Shown here: positions 51,470 to 60,861 of the stretch, one piece after another
How positions within the stretch are numbered: position 1 is the first letter of the stretch
How the letters are laid out: each line of letters starts with the position of its first letter
From: Thiothrix sp.
GTDB taxonomy: Bacteria; Pseudomonadota; Gammaproteobacteria; Thiotrichales; Thiotrichaceae
NCBI RefSeq assembly: GCF_028714775.1
Contig: NZ_JAQTLS010000017.1
Coordinates: forward strand, 19,216-83,215
Direction of reading: 5' to 3'
Length of the DNA: 64,000 bases
Made by a program: the position numbers and the translations under genes
Notes under the pieces: generated by a model
The model's input: only the letters and a program-made list of their open reading frames with translations
The model's database searches: none
Told to the model about the DNA's origin: nothing

Positions 51470-52743
51470 GCGATAAAACAGCCGCCTGTTCCTTCTGCGG
51501 ACAAGAGCAAACCGCGCACATTCCACTGATTGCCGGGATGAACGGACACATTTGCGAAGCCTGCGTGCGCCTTGCCCACCAAGTCATCAGCACCTGGAGC
51601 CGCAAGCGCAGCATGAGCGAACCGCTCAAAACCCCGCCGAAACCGCTGCAAATCAAAGCCATCCTCGACGGCTACGTAATCGGGCAAGACACCGCCAAAG
51701 AAACCCTCGCCGTCGCGGTTTACAACCATTTCAAACGCCTCAATCTGGAAACCGACAAGCCGCGCATCTGCACTCGTGCTGACAAATCGGTAGTGGAACT
51801 CGACAAATCCAATATCCTGCTACTGGGGCCTTCTGGCACGGGCAAAACCCTGCTGGCCAGCACCTTGGCGCGGATCGTCGGCGTACCGTTCGTCATCGCC
51901 GATGCCACCACCCTGACGCAAGCGGGTTACGTCGGTGAAGATGTGGAAAGTATTATTGCCCGCCTGCTCGACAGTGCTGATGGCAATAAGGAACTGGCGG
52001 AATGGGGCATCGTCTACATCGACGAAATCGACAAACTTGCTCGCAGCGGTGAAAACTCGCACGGAACCCGCGACGTGGGCGGCGAAGGCGTACAACAAGC
52101 CCTGCTCAAACTGGTGGAAGGCACGACCGTCAAAGTCCCCGCCAAAGGCCGCAAAGACCAAGCTCCGGTAATGCTCGACACACGCAATATCCTGTTCATC
52201 GTCGGCGGCGCATTCTCCGGTTTGGAAAAGCTGCTGGAAAAACGCCTGAAACCCGGCGCAAAAGGCATCGGTTTCCACTCCACGCACACCCCGGATGACC
52301 CCAAAGCCGACAAGCTGCGCCTGTTCAGCGAAGTGCAACCGGAAGACTTGCGCCATTTCGGGCTGATCCCCGAATTCATCGGACGTTTTCCGGTCATCAC
52401 CGCACTGCACGAACTCGATGAAGACGCGCTGGTACGCATCCTAACCGAACCGCAAAACGCCCTGACCAAGCAATACCAGCAACTGTTCGCGCTGGATAAT
52501 GCCGAGCTGGAATTCACCAACGATGCACTGCGGGCAATTGCACAGAAAGCGATTGCACATGGCACGGGGGCACGCGGTTTGCGCGGGGTGCTGGAAACCT
52601 TGTTGCGCAAGCTGATGTTTACCTTGCCATCGGAAGAGAATGTGGCGCGGTGTGTGGTAACAGAGGAAGTGGTGAAGGGCGAAATCGAGGTTGTGCTGGA
52701 ATATCGGGGGGAAGAAACCCCTCAACTCGAAGCCACCGCGTAG
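51466..52743 (+). CDS. clpX: ClpX paralogue of the nif cluster
   Basis: A 425-residue AAA+ unfoldase. The N-terminal C4 zinc domain (CSFCGQ, ICEACVRL), Walker A GPSGTGKTLLA (about 125), Walker B VYIDEIDK and the GVLETLLRKLMF sensor region agree with ClpX. A GIGFH loop (about 265) resembles the IGF loop that docks ClpP. The position after nifM equals clpX2 of Azotobacter, thought to turn over nif assembly factors. The start at 51466 overlaps nifM. Confidence 0.92.
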   Translation: MSDKTAACSFCGQEQTAHIPLIAGMNGHICEACVRLAHQVISTWSRKRSMSEPLKTPPKPLQIKAILDGYVIGQDTAKETLAVAVYNHFKRLNLETDKPRICTRADKSVVELDKSNILLLGPSGTGKTLLASTLARIVGVPFVIADATTLTQAGYVGEDVESIIARLLDSADGNKELAEWGIVYIDEIDKLARSGENSHGTRDVGGEGVQQALLKLVEGTTVKVPAKGRKDQAPVMLDTRNILFIVGGAFSGLEKLLEKRLKPGAKGIGFHSTHTPDDPKADKLRLFSEVQPEDLRHFGLIPEFIGRFPVITALHELDEDALVRILTEPQNALTKQYQQLFALDNAELEFTNDALRAIAQKAIAHGTGARGLRGVLETLLRKLMFTLPSEENVARCVVTEEVVKGEIEVVLEYRGEETPQLEATA

Positions 52744-52822
52744 GGTGGGTGGAGCGGAACGTGATACCCACCATCTTCATTGTGTCCTTCCGGTGGGTAT
52801 CGCTTACGCTCCACCCACCCTA
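52741..52822. repeat. Palindromic element supplying the stop codons of two convergent genes
   Basis: TAGGGTGGGTGGAGCG (52741-52756) is perfectly matched by its complement at 52807-52822, and inside GATACCCACC (52773-52782) pairs with GGTGGGTATC (52792-52801). The TAG at its left end is the clpX stop, and the TAG at its right end on the other strand is the stop of the next gene. It could also work as a bidirectional terminator. Confidence 0.85.
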
Positions 52823-53242
52823 CATACCTAGCTTGTCGGTATTGGGCGTGAAGCGGGCGAAAGGGCTATAAGCCCTCACCTTCCCCGGTGCATGGGCAAC
52901 CAGCCCGGAAATCACGATCATCAGCACGAACAATTGCGCCCGCCACTCCGGCAACAAGCTGGCGAGCAATAGCAGGCACAGTTTGAAAATGATGGTCATG
53001 CCTTTCACTTGCAGCAGCCAACGTCCGTTTGTCCACACATACAGCAATACCAGCAAGCCGCCCGCGCTTAACGCCAAATGCCAGAAAGGCAGGTATTGCG
53101 CCTTGGGCACGGCAAACAGAAAGCCGCCGCTGATTCCGGCGATACCCACCAGATGAAGGCTGCGCAAAACGATGTCTACCCAGCGGTCGCCGGGGAACGT
53201 GCGTGGTTTGGGTGGGAAAAAGATGTGTTGCCAGTGTGTCAT
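52820..53242 (-). CDS. Hypothetical membrane protein near modABC
   Basis: A 140-residue protein with about four hydrophobic segments (near 27-45, 52-70, 83-97 and 102-117) and a basic tryptophan-rich N-terminus (HIFFPPKPRTFPGDRWVD). No family recognised. It lies 21 bp downstream of modC in the same direction, so it may be co-transcribed with the molybdate transporter. Its stop codon lies in a palindromic element. Confidence 0.6.
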   Translation of the reverse strand: MTHWQHIFFPPKPRTFPGDRWVDIVLRSLHLVGIAGISGGFLFAVPKAQYLPFWHLALSAGGLLVLLYVWTNGRWLLQVKGMTIIFKLCLLLLASLLPEWRAQLFVLMIVISGLVAHAPGKVRAYSPFARFTPNTDKLGM

Positions 53243-53263
53243 GCGGGAGTTATAGCGTAATTG

Positions 53264-54340
53264 TCACAAAATCGCGGTCGCCTTGATCTGTGCGAACACC
53301 TGCATCCCCTTCTCCAGCCCCAGCACACTCGCAGATTTACGGGTGATGTGCGACAGCAGCGGCTCGCCGCCCATGTTCAGCCGCAGCATGGTGCGCCCTT
53401 CGGGGTCGTGCGCCATGCCCGTGATGGTGGCGGGCAGCACGTTGAGGATGCTGGTTTGCGCCGCTTGCTGGAGGGTAATGCTGACATCGCGGGCATAGAC
53501 GCGCAGCCGCAACGTCGTGCCGATAGCGGTTTGTTGCTGGTAAGGCAAGCTCAGTATCCCGCCCGCAAACTGCACATGACTGAGGTGAAATTCCGGCTCA
53601 TGCCCGCACACCGTCACCTGCAACACCGTCGATGCTTCTTTGCCCTGCGCCAGCGGTGAATCCAGCCGCGTCAGGGTTTCCGCCAGCGCACCGGAAACCA
53701 CCACTTTACCCGCTTGCAGCACCACCAAATGATCAGCGAGTTGCGTCACTTCTTCCGGCGAATGCGTGACGTACAAAATCGGCATTGCCAATTCATTGTG
53801 CAAGCGGGTGAGGAATGGCAGGATTTCCTGTTTGCGCTGGAGGTCGAGTGCCGCCAGCGGTTCATCCATCAGCAGCACTTGCGGGCTGACTGCCAAGGCG
53901 CGGGCAATCGCTACCCGTTGCTTTTCACCGCCGGAAAGTTTGTCTGGCATCCGTTCCAGCAAATGCCCGATGCCGAGCAATTCCACCGCCTGTTCCAGCC
54001 CTTGCGGGTTGTGGATGAAGCGCGAACGCTTGCGCCCGTATTCCAGATTTTTACGCACGTTCAAATGCGGAAACAAGCTGGCTTCCTGAAACACATACCC
54101 TAGCAGGCGCTGGTGGGTGGGCAGGAAAAAATCCTGTTCGCTATCCTGCCAGAGTTTGCCGCGTATTTGCAGGAAACCGTGCGGGGCGCGTTCCAGCCCT
54201 GCGATGCAACGTAACAGCGTGGTCTTGCCCGAGCCAGAATGCCCAAACAGCGCCGTCACGCCTTTACCCGGCAAGTCCAGCGCGGTTTCCAGCGTAAAAT
54301 CGGGGAACGGCAGGAGGAAGTTGGCGCGGATACCCTCCAT
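53264..54340 (-). CDS. modC: ModC, molybdate ABC transporter ATP-binding protein
   Basis: A 358-residue ATPase: GHSGSGKTTLL (Walker A, about 33-43), LSGGEKQRVAIARAL (signature), VLLMDEPLAAL (Walker B). The C-terminal part (about 280-355) is a MOP-type molybdate-binding domain with ASVLGLEKGMQVFAQIKATAI. The start at 54340 overlaps the modB stop as TGATG; the frame continues upstream inside modB. It powers molybdate import for nitrogenase cofactor. Confidence 0.94.
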   Translation of the reverse strand: MEGIRANFLLPFPDFTLETALDLPGKGVTALFGHSGSGKTTLLRCIAGLERAPHGFLQIRGKLWQDSEQDFFLPTHQRLLGYVFQEASLFPHLNVRKNLEYGRKRSRFIHNPQGLEQAVELLGIGHLLERMPDKLSGGEKQRVAIARALAVSPQVLLMDEPLAALDLQRKQEILPFLTRLHNELAMPILYVTHSPEEVTQLADHLVVLQAGKVVVSGALAETLTRLDSPLAQGKEASTVLQVTVCGHEPEFHLSHVQFAGGILSLPYQQQTAIGTTLRLRVYARDVSITLQQAAQTSILNVLPATITGMAHDPEGRTMLRLNMGGEPLLSHITRKSASVLGLEKGMQVFAQIKATAIL

Positions 54341-55020
54341 CAGCGTTTCCTCCACGGGTTCGGGGTCAGCGTGTACAGCAGCAACAGCACCGCGAACGAA
54401 AACACCAGCATTCCCGCCGACAGCCAATGCGCCTGCGCGTATTCGCCGGTTTCGACATGGTTGAAAATCTGCATGGAAATCACCCGCGTCTTGTCGGGGA
54501 TGTTACCGCCGACCATCAGCACCACACCAAATTCGCCGATAGTATGCGCAAAACCTAAAATGGAGGCAGTAAGGAATCCGGGGCGAGCCAGCGGCATAAC
54601 CACCGTGAAAAAGGTATCTAGCGGGCTGGCACGCAAGGTTGCCGCCACTTCCAGCGGGCGTGTGCCAATCGCTTCAAATGCATTCTGCAACGGCTGCACC
54701 ACGAACGGCAGCGAATAAATCACCGAAGCCACCACCAACCCGCCGAAGGTGAACGGCAGCGTCCCCAACCCCAGTGCCTTGGTGATTTGACCGACCGCAC
54801 CGTGCGGCCCCATCAATACCAGCAGGTAAAAACCCAGCACCGCTGGCGGTAAAACCAGCGGCAGGGCGACCAATGCGCCGACAATCCCTTTCCAGCGTGA
54901 ACCGCTGTGCGCCAGCCACCACGCAATGGGTGTACCGACCAACAGCAGGATCGCGGTGACAAGGCTTGCCAACTTCAGGGTCAGCAGGATAGCGCCGAGG
55001 TCTTCGTCATTTAACATCAT
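54340..55020 (-). CDS. modB: ModB, molybdate ABC transporter permease
   Basis: A 226-residue permease with about five membrane segments. The EAA loop is [33 protein letters not shown] (about 135-167), the contact to ModC. Overlaps modA upstream and modC downstream. Confidence 0.94.
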   Translation of the reverse strand: MMLNDEDLGAILLTLKLASLVTAILLLVGTPIAWWLAHSGSRWKGIVGALVALPLVLPPAVLGFYLLVLMGPHGAVGQITKALGLGTLPFTFGGLVVASVIYSLPFVVQPLQNAFEAIGTRPLEVAATLRASPLDTFFTVVMPLARPGFLTASILGFAHTIGEFGVVLMVGGNIPDKTRVISMQIFNHVETGEYAQAHWLSAGMLVFSFAVLLLLYTLTPNPWRKR

Positions 55021-55799
55021 TCTTTCGCATCAGTTGTTGCCCACTTTGGCAGTTCGTAGCCATAAGACTTGATGATAGCTTGGGCAGGTTCAGTTCTGAG
55101 GTACTCTACCAGCGCTCTGGCAGCTTCGCTATTTTCACCCGTTTTGAGCAATACGACATCTTGGTAAAGCGGGGAATACAGGTCTGGCGACACGATCCAG
55201 CCGGAACCTTCGCCGATTTTGCCATCTTTGATCACTTGTGACAGGGCAACGAAACCCAGTTCGGCATTGCCGCTACCCACGAACGCTTTCGCTTGGGCGA
55301 TGCTGTCACCTTGCACGATCTTGGGGGTCAGCGCGTCGATCACACCCATTTTGGTCATCACTTTCATCGCTGCTTTGCCGTAAGGGGCAACTTTAGGGTC
55401 AGCGATGGAAATGTGCTGGAAGTCGCTGGTTTTCAGCACCGCGCCTTTGTCATCCACAAAACCGGGGGTGGCAGACCACAACACCAGCTTGCCGATAGCG
55501 TAAGTGTAACGAGTGCCGACCACGGCTAGCTCTTCCTTTTCCAGCTTGATCGGGCTTTTTTGGTCAGCCGAAATGAGGACTTGGAACGGTGCGCCGTTTT
55601 TGATTTGTTCGACAAACTTGCCCGTCGCGCCGAAGGAAGCCACTACTTTATTGCCCGTGGCTTTTTCAAAATCAGCCGCAATCTTTTCCATCGGCTTGGT
55701 GAAGTTGGCAGCAACAGCAACTTGTACATCTTCCGCCACGCTCACTTTTGTCATCAATACGACACTGATCGCGCATAACAGGGGTAGAAATGTCTTCAT
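55017..55799 (-). CDS. modA: ModA, periplasmic molybdate-binding protein
   Basis: A 260-residue binding protein with a signal peptide (about 1-22, ending KVSVA). The mature protein begins [24 protein letters not shown] and has [25 protein letters not shown] with oxyanion-binding serines, then KLVLWSATP. The close of the fold, [22 protein letters not shown], is typical of ModA. Transcribed from a sigma-54 promoter upstream. Confidence 0.94.
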   Translation of the reverse strand: MKTFLPLLCAISVVLMTKVSVAEDVQVAVAANFTKPMEKIAADFEKATGNKVVASFGATGKFVEQIKNGAPFQVLISADQKSPIKLEKEELAVVGTRYTYAIGKLVLWSATPGFVDDKGAVLKTSDFQHISIADPKVAPYGKAAMKVMTKMGVIDALTPKIVQGDSIAQAKAFVGSGNAELGFVALSQVIKDGKIGEGSGWIVSPDLYSPLYQDVVLLKTGENSEAARALVEYLRTEPAQAIIKSYGYELPKWATTDAKE

Positions 55800-55840
55800 G
55801 GTAATGTCCTTAACAACTGACGAATGATGTTAGGGGAAAG

Positions 55841-55855
55841 GCAAAATCTGTGCCA
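55841..55855 (-). promoter_or_regulatory. Sigma-54 promoter of modABC
   Basis: On the minus strand TGGCAC-N5-TTGC, perfect consensus, 41 bases upstream of modA. No TGT-N10-ACA was found within about 150 bp upstream. Confidence 0.82.
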
Positions 55856-55930
55856 TTTCCTTTTTAGGTGAGTTGGTGGGCAAGATTGCCGTACAATGGC
55901 TCTCCTAACACTGGAATGCGAAAAAAAACC

Positions 55931-57247
55931 ATGAGTGTCGTAGACGAAAAATCCATCTTTATCGCCATGAAACAGGATGGGCCTTTCGCCATCCACCGAC
56001 AGCCCTCGATTTCACACCCGTTTTCCCGCCAGAACCGCATCTGGGTGAAAGCCTTCCGGCAAGATCGGCAAATGGCAACGAAGTACCGGGCGGTGCGCGA
56101 CCAGTTGTTTGACCTGTTACAGATTGAGCGTTTTGACCAGATTCCTGCCCTGCTCCAGAACCCGGTGCTGCACGAACAACGCAGCGAATGCGCTTACCGG
56201 CTATTGGGCAACCTGTTCGGGATCAGCGGGGAACTGCCCGCGATCCGCAGTAAAATCCACGAATACATGAACACCGCCGACGCCGTTATCGGGCATTTGC
56301 GCGGCAAAGTGCTGGCGGCTTACAGCTCGCACATCGAGATCAGCAATGAAATCGAAACCGCGAAAAACCCGGTTGACCTGCTGCTGATGATTTTCGACGA
56401 CCGTTACCACCAGAAAATCCGTTTCGAGGCCAAGCGCAAACTGGTGTTGATGGGGCTGGCGGGTTCTATCGACCAGCGCGAACGCGAAACCGACATCGAG
56501 AACAAGTTTTCCGCGTTCCTGAATTTCCTCAACCAATACGTGTGGAGTCCGCAGCTCAAGATTGGCGAATTGGAAATTGCCTACCTGCACAGCCACCATG
56601 CGGATAGCGATTTCAGTTGCACCGACGTAGAAGTGATCGACGCGGAAAGCGCCCATTACCTGCCGGAATTTGCTGAAAACGAAAAGCTGACACTGGTCAA
56701 ACGCCGCCTATTCCACGTGAATGGGCAGGAGATTCCGGTGTACGTGACGGTGCGCAAAAAAGATTCCGCCGCCAAAGTGCTGAAATTGTTACGTAAAAAC
56801 GAGAAGAACCCAGCAGTGGCGGTGGATGACGAACTGGGGCTGATGGCGGTGTTGGATAATGTCAGCCACGTCAAACGCTTCGTGCGGCATTTGACCCGCT
56901 CCGCCGTCAAAGCCGGATCGATCATGATGCTGGAAGACATTTCTGACACACTCGCAGGTAGCCAATACACCGCCACCTCGGTCGGCAGTAGCAGCAATAC
57001 CCAGATGCTGAAATTCTTTGCCCGGATGGGTGGAATGCGCGTGGAATTCATCATCCACACCAACCAAAGCTACCTCAACTACCGTTACCAGCGCGGCACA
57101 TCGCACGACGAATACGAAGTGCGGCGGCTGTTCGACTCCGGCGTGACGGAATTCCTGTTCCCTTACGACATCTATCGACTGGATATGGCGCAAGTGCGGG
57201 AAAAGCAATTGCAGCGTTTCAGGAAAATTATTGAGCAGCAGGGGTGA
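55931..57247 (+). CDS. Large hypothetical cytoplasmic protein
   Basis: A 438-residue protein, mostly helical in the first half (about 40-200) and mixed afterwards, with TLVKRRLFHVNGQEIPVYVTVRKK and a conserved-looking end (MRVEFIIHTNQSYLNYRYQ, EVRRLFDSGVTEFLFPYDIYRLD). No signal peptide, membrane segment or nucleotide-binding motif seen. The start at 55931 is the first ATG that leaves the modA control region free. It is divergent from modA. Family not recognised. Confidence 0.65.
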   Translation: MSVVDEKSIFIAMKQDGPFAIHRQPSISHPFSRQNRIWVKAFRQDRQMATKYRAVRDQLFDLLQIERFDQIPALLQNPVLHEQRSECAYRLLGNLFGISGELPAIRSKIHEYMNTADAVIGHLRGKVLAAYSSHIEISNEIETAKNPVDLLLMIFDDRYHQKIRFEAKRKLVLMGLAGSIDQRERETDIENKFSAFLNFLNQYVWSPQLKIGELEIAYLHSHHADSDFSCTDVEVIDAESAHYLPEFAENEKLTLVKRRLFHVNGQEIPVYVTVRKKDSAAKVLKLLRKNEKNPAVAVDDELGLMAVLDNVSHVKRFVRHLTRSAVKAGSIMMLEDISDTLAGSQYTATSVGSSSNTQMLKFFARMGGMRVEFIIHTNQSYLNYRYQRGTSHDEYEVRRLFDSGVTEFLFPYDIYRLDMAQVREKQLQRFRKIIEQQG

Positions 57248-57275
57248 TGGGTAAGCACCACCCCGCTTGCGTCAG

Positions 57276-58064
57276 TTAGCGGTCGCCGAACACATTGCCC
57301 AAGCCGCCCAGCACTGAGCCTTCGCCTTTGGAAGCGCCGCCGCCATATGACGAGGCTTGCAACACCCGGTTAGCCAGCCGCGAGAATGGCAGGCTTTGCA
57401 GGTAAACCGTGCCGTGCCCACGCAGGGTCGCCAAAAACAGCCCTTCGCCGCCGAATACCATCGACTTCAAGCTGCCAGCGCGTTCGATGTCGTAAGTAAT
57501 GCCGCTGGTGAATGCCGCCAGACAGCCGGTATCCACCCGCAGCGTTTCACCTTTGAGTTCCTTTTTGATCACCGTGCCACCGATATGGACGAAGGCTTTG
57601 CCATCGCCGCGCAAGCGTTGCAGGATAAAGCCTTCACCACCGAAAAAGCCCACGCCCAATTTACGCTGGAACGCGATTTCAATGGATGTCCCCAGCGCGG
57701 CGCACAAAAAGGCATCCTTCTGGCAGACCAATTCCCCGCCGAGTTCCGCCATATTCATCGGAATGATTTTGCCGGGGTAAGGCGCGGCAAACGCCACCCG
57801 TTTTTTGCTGCTGCCTTGGTTGGTGAAATGGGTCATGAAAATCGACTCGCCCGTGAGCACACGCTTACCGACGTTGAGTAAGGAATCAAACAAGCCGCCG
57901 GATGGTTTGGAGCCGTCACCCATTTTGCTTTCAAAACTGATGCCGTCTTCCATGTAATTCATCGCGCCTGCTTCGGCGATCACGGTTTCGCCGGGGTCTA
58001 GTTCAATCTCGATGATCTGCATGTCATCGCCGAACAATTCGTAATCTACTTCGTGGCATTTCAT
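57276..58064 (-). CDS. AIM24/TIGR00266 family protein
   Basis: A 262-residue beta-rich protein with repeated glycine-centred turns: [70 protein letters not shown] and [19 protein letters not shown]. This matches the AIM24/TIGR00266 family (trimer of beta-prism type in known structures). Function in bacteria unknown. Acidic start; GGGAGG before the ATG. Confidence 0.88.
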   Translation of the reverse strand: MKCHEVDYELFGDDMQIIEIELDPGETVIAEAGAMNYMEDGISFESKMGDGSKPSGGLFDSLLNVGKRVLTGESIFMTHFTNQGSSKKRVAFAAPYPGKIIPMNMAELGGELVCQKDAFLCAALGTSIEIAFQRKLGVGFFGGEGFILQRLRGDGKAFVHIGGTVIKKELKGETLRVDTGCLAAFTSGITYDIERAGSLKSMVFGGEGLFLATLRGHGTVYLQSLPFSRLANRVLQASSYGGGASKGEGSVLGGLGNVFGDR

Positions 58065-58208
58065 GGCGTATAGCCTCCCCTCACACGTTAACGTTTATTT
58101 GAATGATTGCGCTGCGTACAGCACCCCAAGTGTAAATCAGTATTCCTGCAAATTGCAGAGGTTCTGCATACACTACTGGCAGTAGCGTTTCAAAAAAGGA
58201 GTAAGGGT

Positions 58209-59399
58209 ATGGCGTTTCAAGATGTGGCATTGCGCAAGGCGTTCCCGAACGGTTTGCAGGGCGAGCTTGCCCGTGGTGCAAGTGGTACGGGCGTGGTAGC
58301 GGTGCAGTATGCGTTGGGGCGTTTGGGTCATCTGCATGACCTGTGCGATGGCAAATTTGGCGGCAATACCGAAAATGCGGTCAAGGCTTACCAAAGTGCC
58401 ATCGGTTTGCCTGTCACTGGCAAGATGGATGCGGCGCTGCTCACAAGGTTAGATGCCGTAGTTGCCCGACTGGATTTGCGCACACCTGCGATGAAAGCCG
58501 CTGACCCGCTGCTGTACCTGTCTGATTTCCGCAGTTTACGGATGCCGGAAATCCGCATTGTCGGTACACGCGAAATCTACAACTGGGCAAGCCCCGAAAT
58601 CCACGTGGCTTACGGCAACTGGGTCGGTCATTACTGGGAAGTGATCAAGCAAAACCGCGTCGAAGCCGATTGCAAGGGCATGGCGCTGTTCCTGATGGAT
58701 CAATTCCGCAAGCAAATCAAGCAAGACCGTTTCATTACCCTGCCGCATCCTGTGTTGCGCAGTGCGCCAGAAAAGAACTGGATTGTGGCGACCCGCGACA
58801 AAACACGCGGATTTTTCAGCCGTTCCGATACTGGGGCTTCAGCCGCCCGTGCGGGCTATGAGACGGTGAAAGCAGTGGAAAAACTCGACCCGCAACAGTC
58901 CATGCTATCCGGCGTCGCGGTGCATTACCCAGAAGTCAGCGCCCATCAAGTAGCACGAGCCTGTGCGCGGGTGTGGGATTGGAACCCCGCATTCAGTAAT
59001 GGCGGCGACACCAGCAAGCCAGAAGTGCCCGTCAACCAGTTGCAACCGGGTCATTTGATTTTCATTGACCACAGTGGCAACGGCAGCTTTGACCATACCG
59101 TCAATGTCATCAAGGTCGAACGCGATAGCACCAACCGTACCCGCAAGATCGTGATGGCGGTCGGCTCGTTTGACGACGTGCGCGACAATTCCTCCGACAC
59201 TGAGCCTACCCTGCTCTCGCTAATCAATAACTATGCGGAAGAAGTCACGGTGGAATTGGATACCAATGGGCACATCAGCAACTCGGTGGTGAGCTGGTCA
59301 TCCGAGCCGGATTACATCGTCAAAACCCGCTACAGCGCACGCACCACGCTGATGGAGCAAAAGGCGGGGGGGAAGCTGATTATTGGGCGGTGGGCTTAG
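58209..59399 (+). CDS. Peptidoglycan-binding-domain protein
   Basis: A 396-residue protein. Residues about 22-82 form a peptidoglycan-binding domain (GVVAVQYALGRLGHL, KFGGNTENAVKAYQSAIGLPVTGKMDAALLTRLD). The rest (about 110-390) may be a cell-wall hydrolase or toxin-like domain, with NRVEADCKGMALFLMDQF containing a possible catalytic cysteine and LIFIDHSGNGSFDHTVNVIKV a possible histidine. No signal peptide. GGAG 8 bases before the ATG. It may be exported by a non-Sec route. Confidence 0.65.
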   Translation: MAFQDVALRKAFPNGLQGELARGASGTGVVAVQYALGRLGHLHDLCDGKFGGNTENAVKAYQSAIGLPVTGKMDAALLTRLDAVVARLDLRTPAMKAADPLLYLSDFRSLRMPEIRIVGTREIYNWASPEIHVAYGNWVGHYWEVIKQNRVEADCKGMALFLMDQFRKQIKQDRFITLPHPVLRSAPEKNWIVATRDKTRGFFSRSDTGASAARAGYETVKAVEKLDPQQSMLSGVAVHYPEVSAHQVARACARVWDWNPAFSNGGDTSKPEVPVNQLQPGHLIFIDHSGNGSFDHTVNVIKVERDSTNRTRKIVMAVGSFDDVRDNSSDTEPTLLSLINNYAEEVTVELDTNGHISNSVVSWSSEPDYIVKTRYSARTTLMEQKAGGKLIIGRWA

Positions 59400-59519
59400 G
59401 TATAGCTCGACTATCGTAAGAGGTGGATGCAATTCCGGCAGGGTATTTGTAACGCCCGACATTCCCGATCTAACCGTTTATTGCTACACTGAAACCATCT
59501 CGTATTACGGTATGACACC

Positions 59520-59777
59520 ATGACAATTTCTGTACGTCTTCCACCGGAAGAACAACATATGCTTGAAGTGCTGGCGCGGCGTGTGGGGCGCAACAAAAGT
59601 GACCTGATGCGGCAGGCAGTACGGGAGCTTTGCCAACGTTTAGCTGCGGATAACCGCACACCTTACAGCTTAGGGCAAGATTTGTTTGGGACAGGTAGCC
59701 TCGCCCCTGCGCCCATTGACCCTATGAAACGCCAGATTTGGGAGAAGCTGCGTGCCAAACACCGCCGCATGGGTTGA
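59520..59777 (+). CDS. Ribbon-helix-helix antitoxin
   Basis: An 85-residue protein starting MTISVRLPPEEQHMLEVLARRVGRNKSDLMRQAV, a ribbon-helix-helix DNA-binding fold. The C-terminal tail (PYSLGQDLFGTGS, KLRAKHRRMG) resembles that of the antitoxin at 61263. It overlaps the PIN toxin start by 26 bp. Confidence 0.85.
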   Translation: MTISVRLPPEEQHMLEVLARRVGRNKSDLMRQAVRELCQRLAADNRTPYSLGQDLFGTGSLAPAPIDPMKRQIWEKLRAKHRRMG

Positions 59778-60168
59778 TACGGGCTTTCTGGTTGCCCTGT
59801 TTGCCAAGGAAGACCCGCATCATCAATCAGCGAATGCGTTTTTGAAGCAGTTGGGAAGAATTGAGTTGCACTCCATTTGGCCTGTGGTGGTGGAAGCGTG
59901 CTTCTTCCTCGACATTCGGGGCAAGCTCGCCCTGCTCCAGTGGATTGAGCGCGGCGCAATGACACTCCACGATCTCAGCACGCAAGACCTGCCAATGGTG
60001 CGAAACACCTTGGAGAAATACCAAAACCTTGAGCCGGATTTTACCGACGCAGTACTGGTAACGCTGGCGGGCATACTCAAAGTCCGGCACATACTGACCG
60101 TGGACGAACGGGATTTCTCGGTGTACCGCCTTGCTGATGGCAGTTGCTTTGAACGGTTGTGGGTTTAG
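59752..60168 (+). CDS. PIN-domain toxin
   Basis: A 138-residue PIN domain from a GTG start. Acidic residues: AWVDTGFLVALF, VVVEACFFLDI (Glu), FTDAVLVTLAGI and ILTVDERDFSVYRL. A VapC-like ribonuclease neutralised by the preceding antitoxin. Paralogous to the toxin at 60851. Confidence 0.88.
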   Translation: MPNTAAWVDTGFLVALFAKEDPHHQSANAFLKQLGRIELHSIWPVVVEACFFLDIRGKLALLQWIERGAMTLHDLSTQDLPMVRNTLEKYQNLEPDFTDAVLVTLAGILKVRHILTVDERDFSVYRLADGSCFERLWV

Positions 60169-60178
60169 TTACCAAACC

Positions 60179-60499
60179 ATGCGCCCAAATAAAGATACCG
60201 TCATTTCATGGGGCTGCGTTTTCAAAATCACGTTTCCCAATGGAAAAATTTATGTCGGTAGCGACACTGCCAGCACTGCACGTCTCGATTTTTTCAAATA
60301 TTTTGGCTCGCCTCGTAAGGCTAAAGCTGACATGCTTCATGAATTAGGCGCATACCTGACGACGGATGATGCCTATGTTCTTCAGAAGGAAATTCTTTAT
60401 GCCCAAGAAAATGTAAAAGTTGGCGACATCCTTCGGGTAGAACAGCAATACATAAAAGCCCTCAATGCTAAAGACCCAAGTATCGGATACAACAGGTAA
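60179..60499 (+). CDS. GIY-YIG nuclease-like protein
   Basis: A 106-residue protein. CVFKITFPNGKIYVGSDTA resembles the KIYVG motif of GIY-YIG nucleases; an AELGAYLTTDD-like middle and EILYAQENV helix follow. The start at 60179 begins the domain directly. It lies between two mirrored toxin-antitoxin modules. Activity not assured, as I cannot place all catalytic residues. Confidence 0.6.
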   Translation: MRPNKDTVISWGCVFKITFPNGKIYVGSDTASTARLDFFKYFGSPRKAKADMLHELGAYLTTDDAYVLQKEILYAQENVKVGDILRVEQQYIKALNAKDPSIGYNR

Positions 60500-60516
60500 A
60501 GAGCAAGAAACTTACA

Positions 60517-60861
60517 TCAACCAAACAACCCCTCCGCCCGAATCATCCCCTTAAACCCCTTCATCACCGGGCGGGAAATCATCGTTTCTGCCAACACACG
60601 CTTTTCATACACAAACACCCGAACCTCGTCATCCTCATGGGAATGTCGGGCAGTTTCGATCAGCGCATGAATATCCTCGCCCAAGATCACGCTGGGGCAG
60701 CCTTTCACCTCATCGTACAGCAATGCCATAACGATCTTTTCCTCCACATCCATCTTGCACTTGCCGTCGAGAATTTTGAGCATCACGGCAGTGGCGCAAT
60801 CAATATGGGCGGGCGAGAACGGATGTTCCAGCACCCACTGGCGCACATGTTCAGCATTCAT
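60517..60861 (-). CDS. Hypothetical protein next to a PIN toxin
   Basis: A 114-residue protein, predicted mixed helix and strand (CATAVMLKILDGKCKMDVEEKIVMALLYDEVKG, then EDDEVRVFVYEKRVLAETMI). Its start overlaps the end of the PIN toxin gene at 60851, so it is likely co-expressed with that module. No family recognised. Confidence 0.55.
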   Translation of the reverse strand: MNAEHVRQWVLEHPFSPAHIDCATAVMLKILDGKCKMDVEEKIVMALLYDEVKGCPSVILGEDIHALIETARHSHEDDEVRVFVYEKRVLAETMISRPVMKGFKGMIRAEGLFG

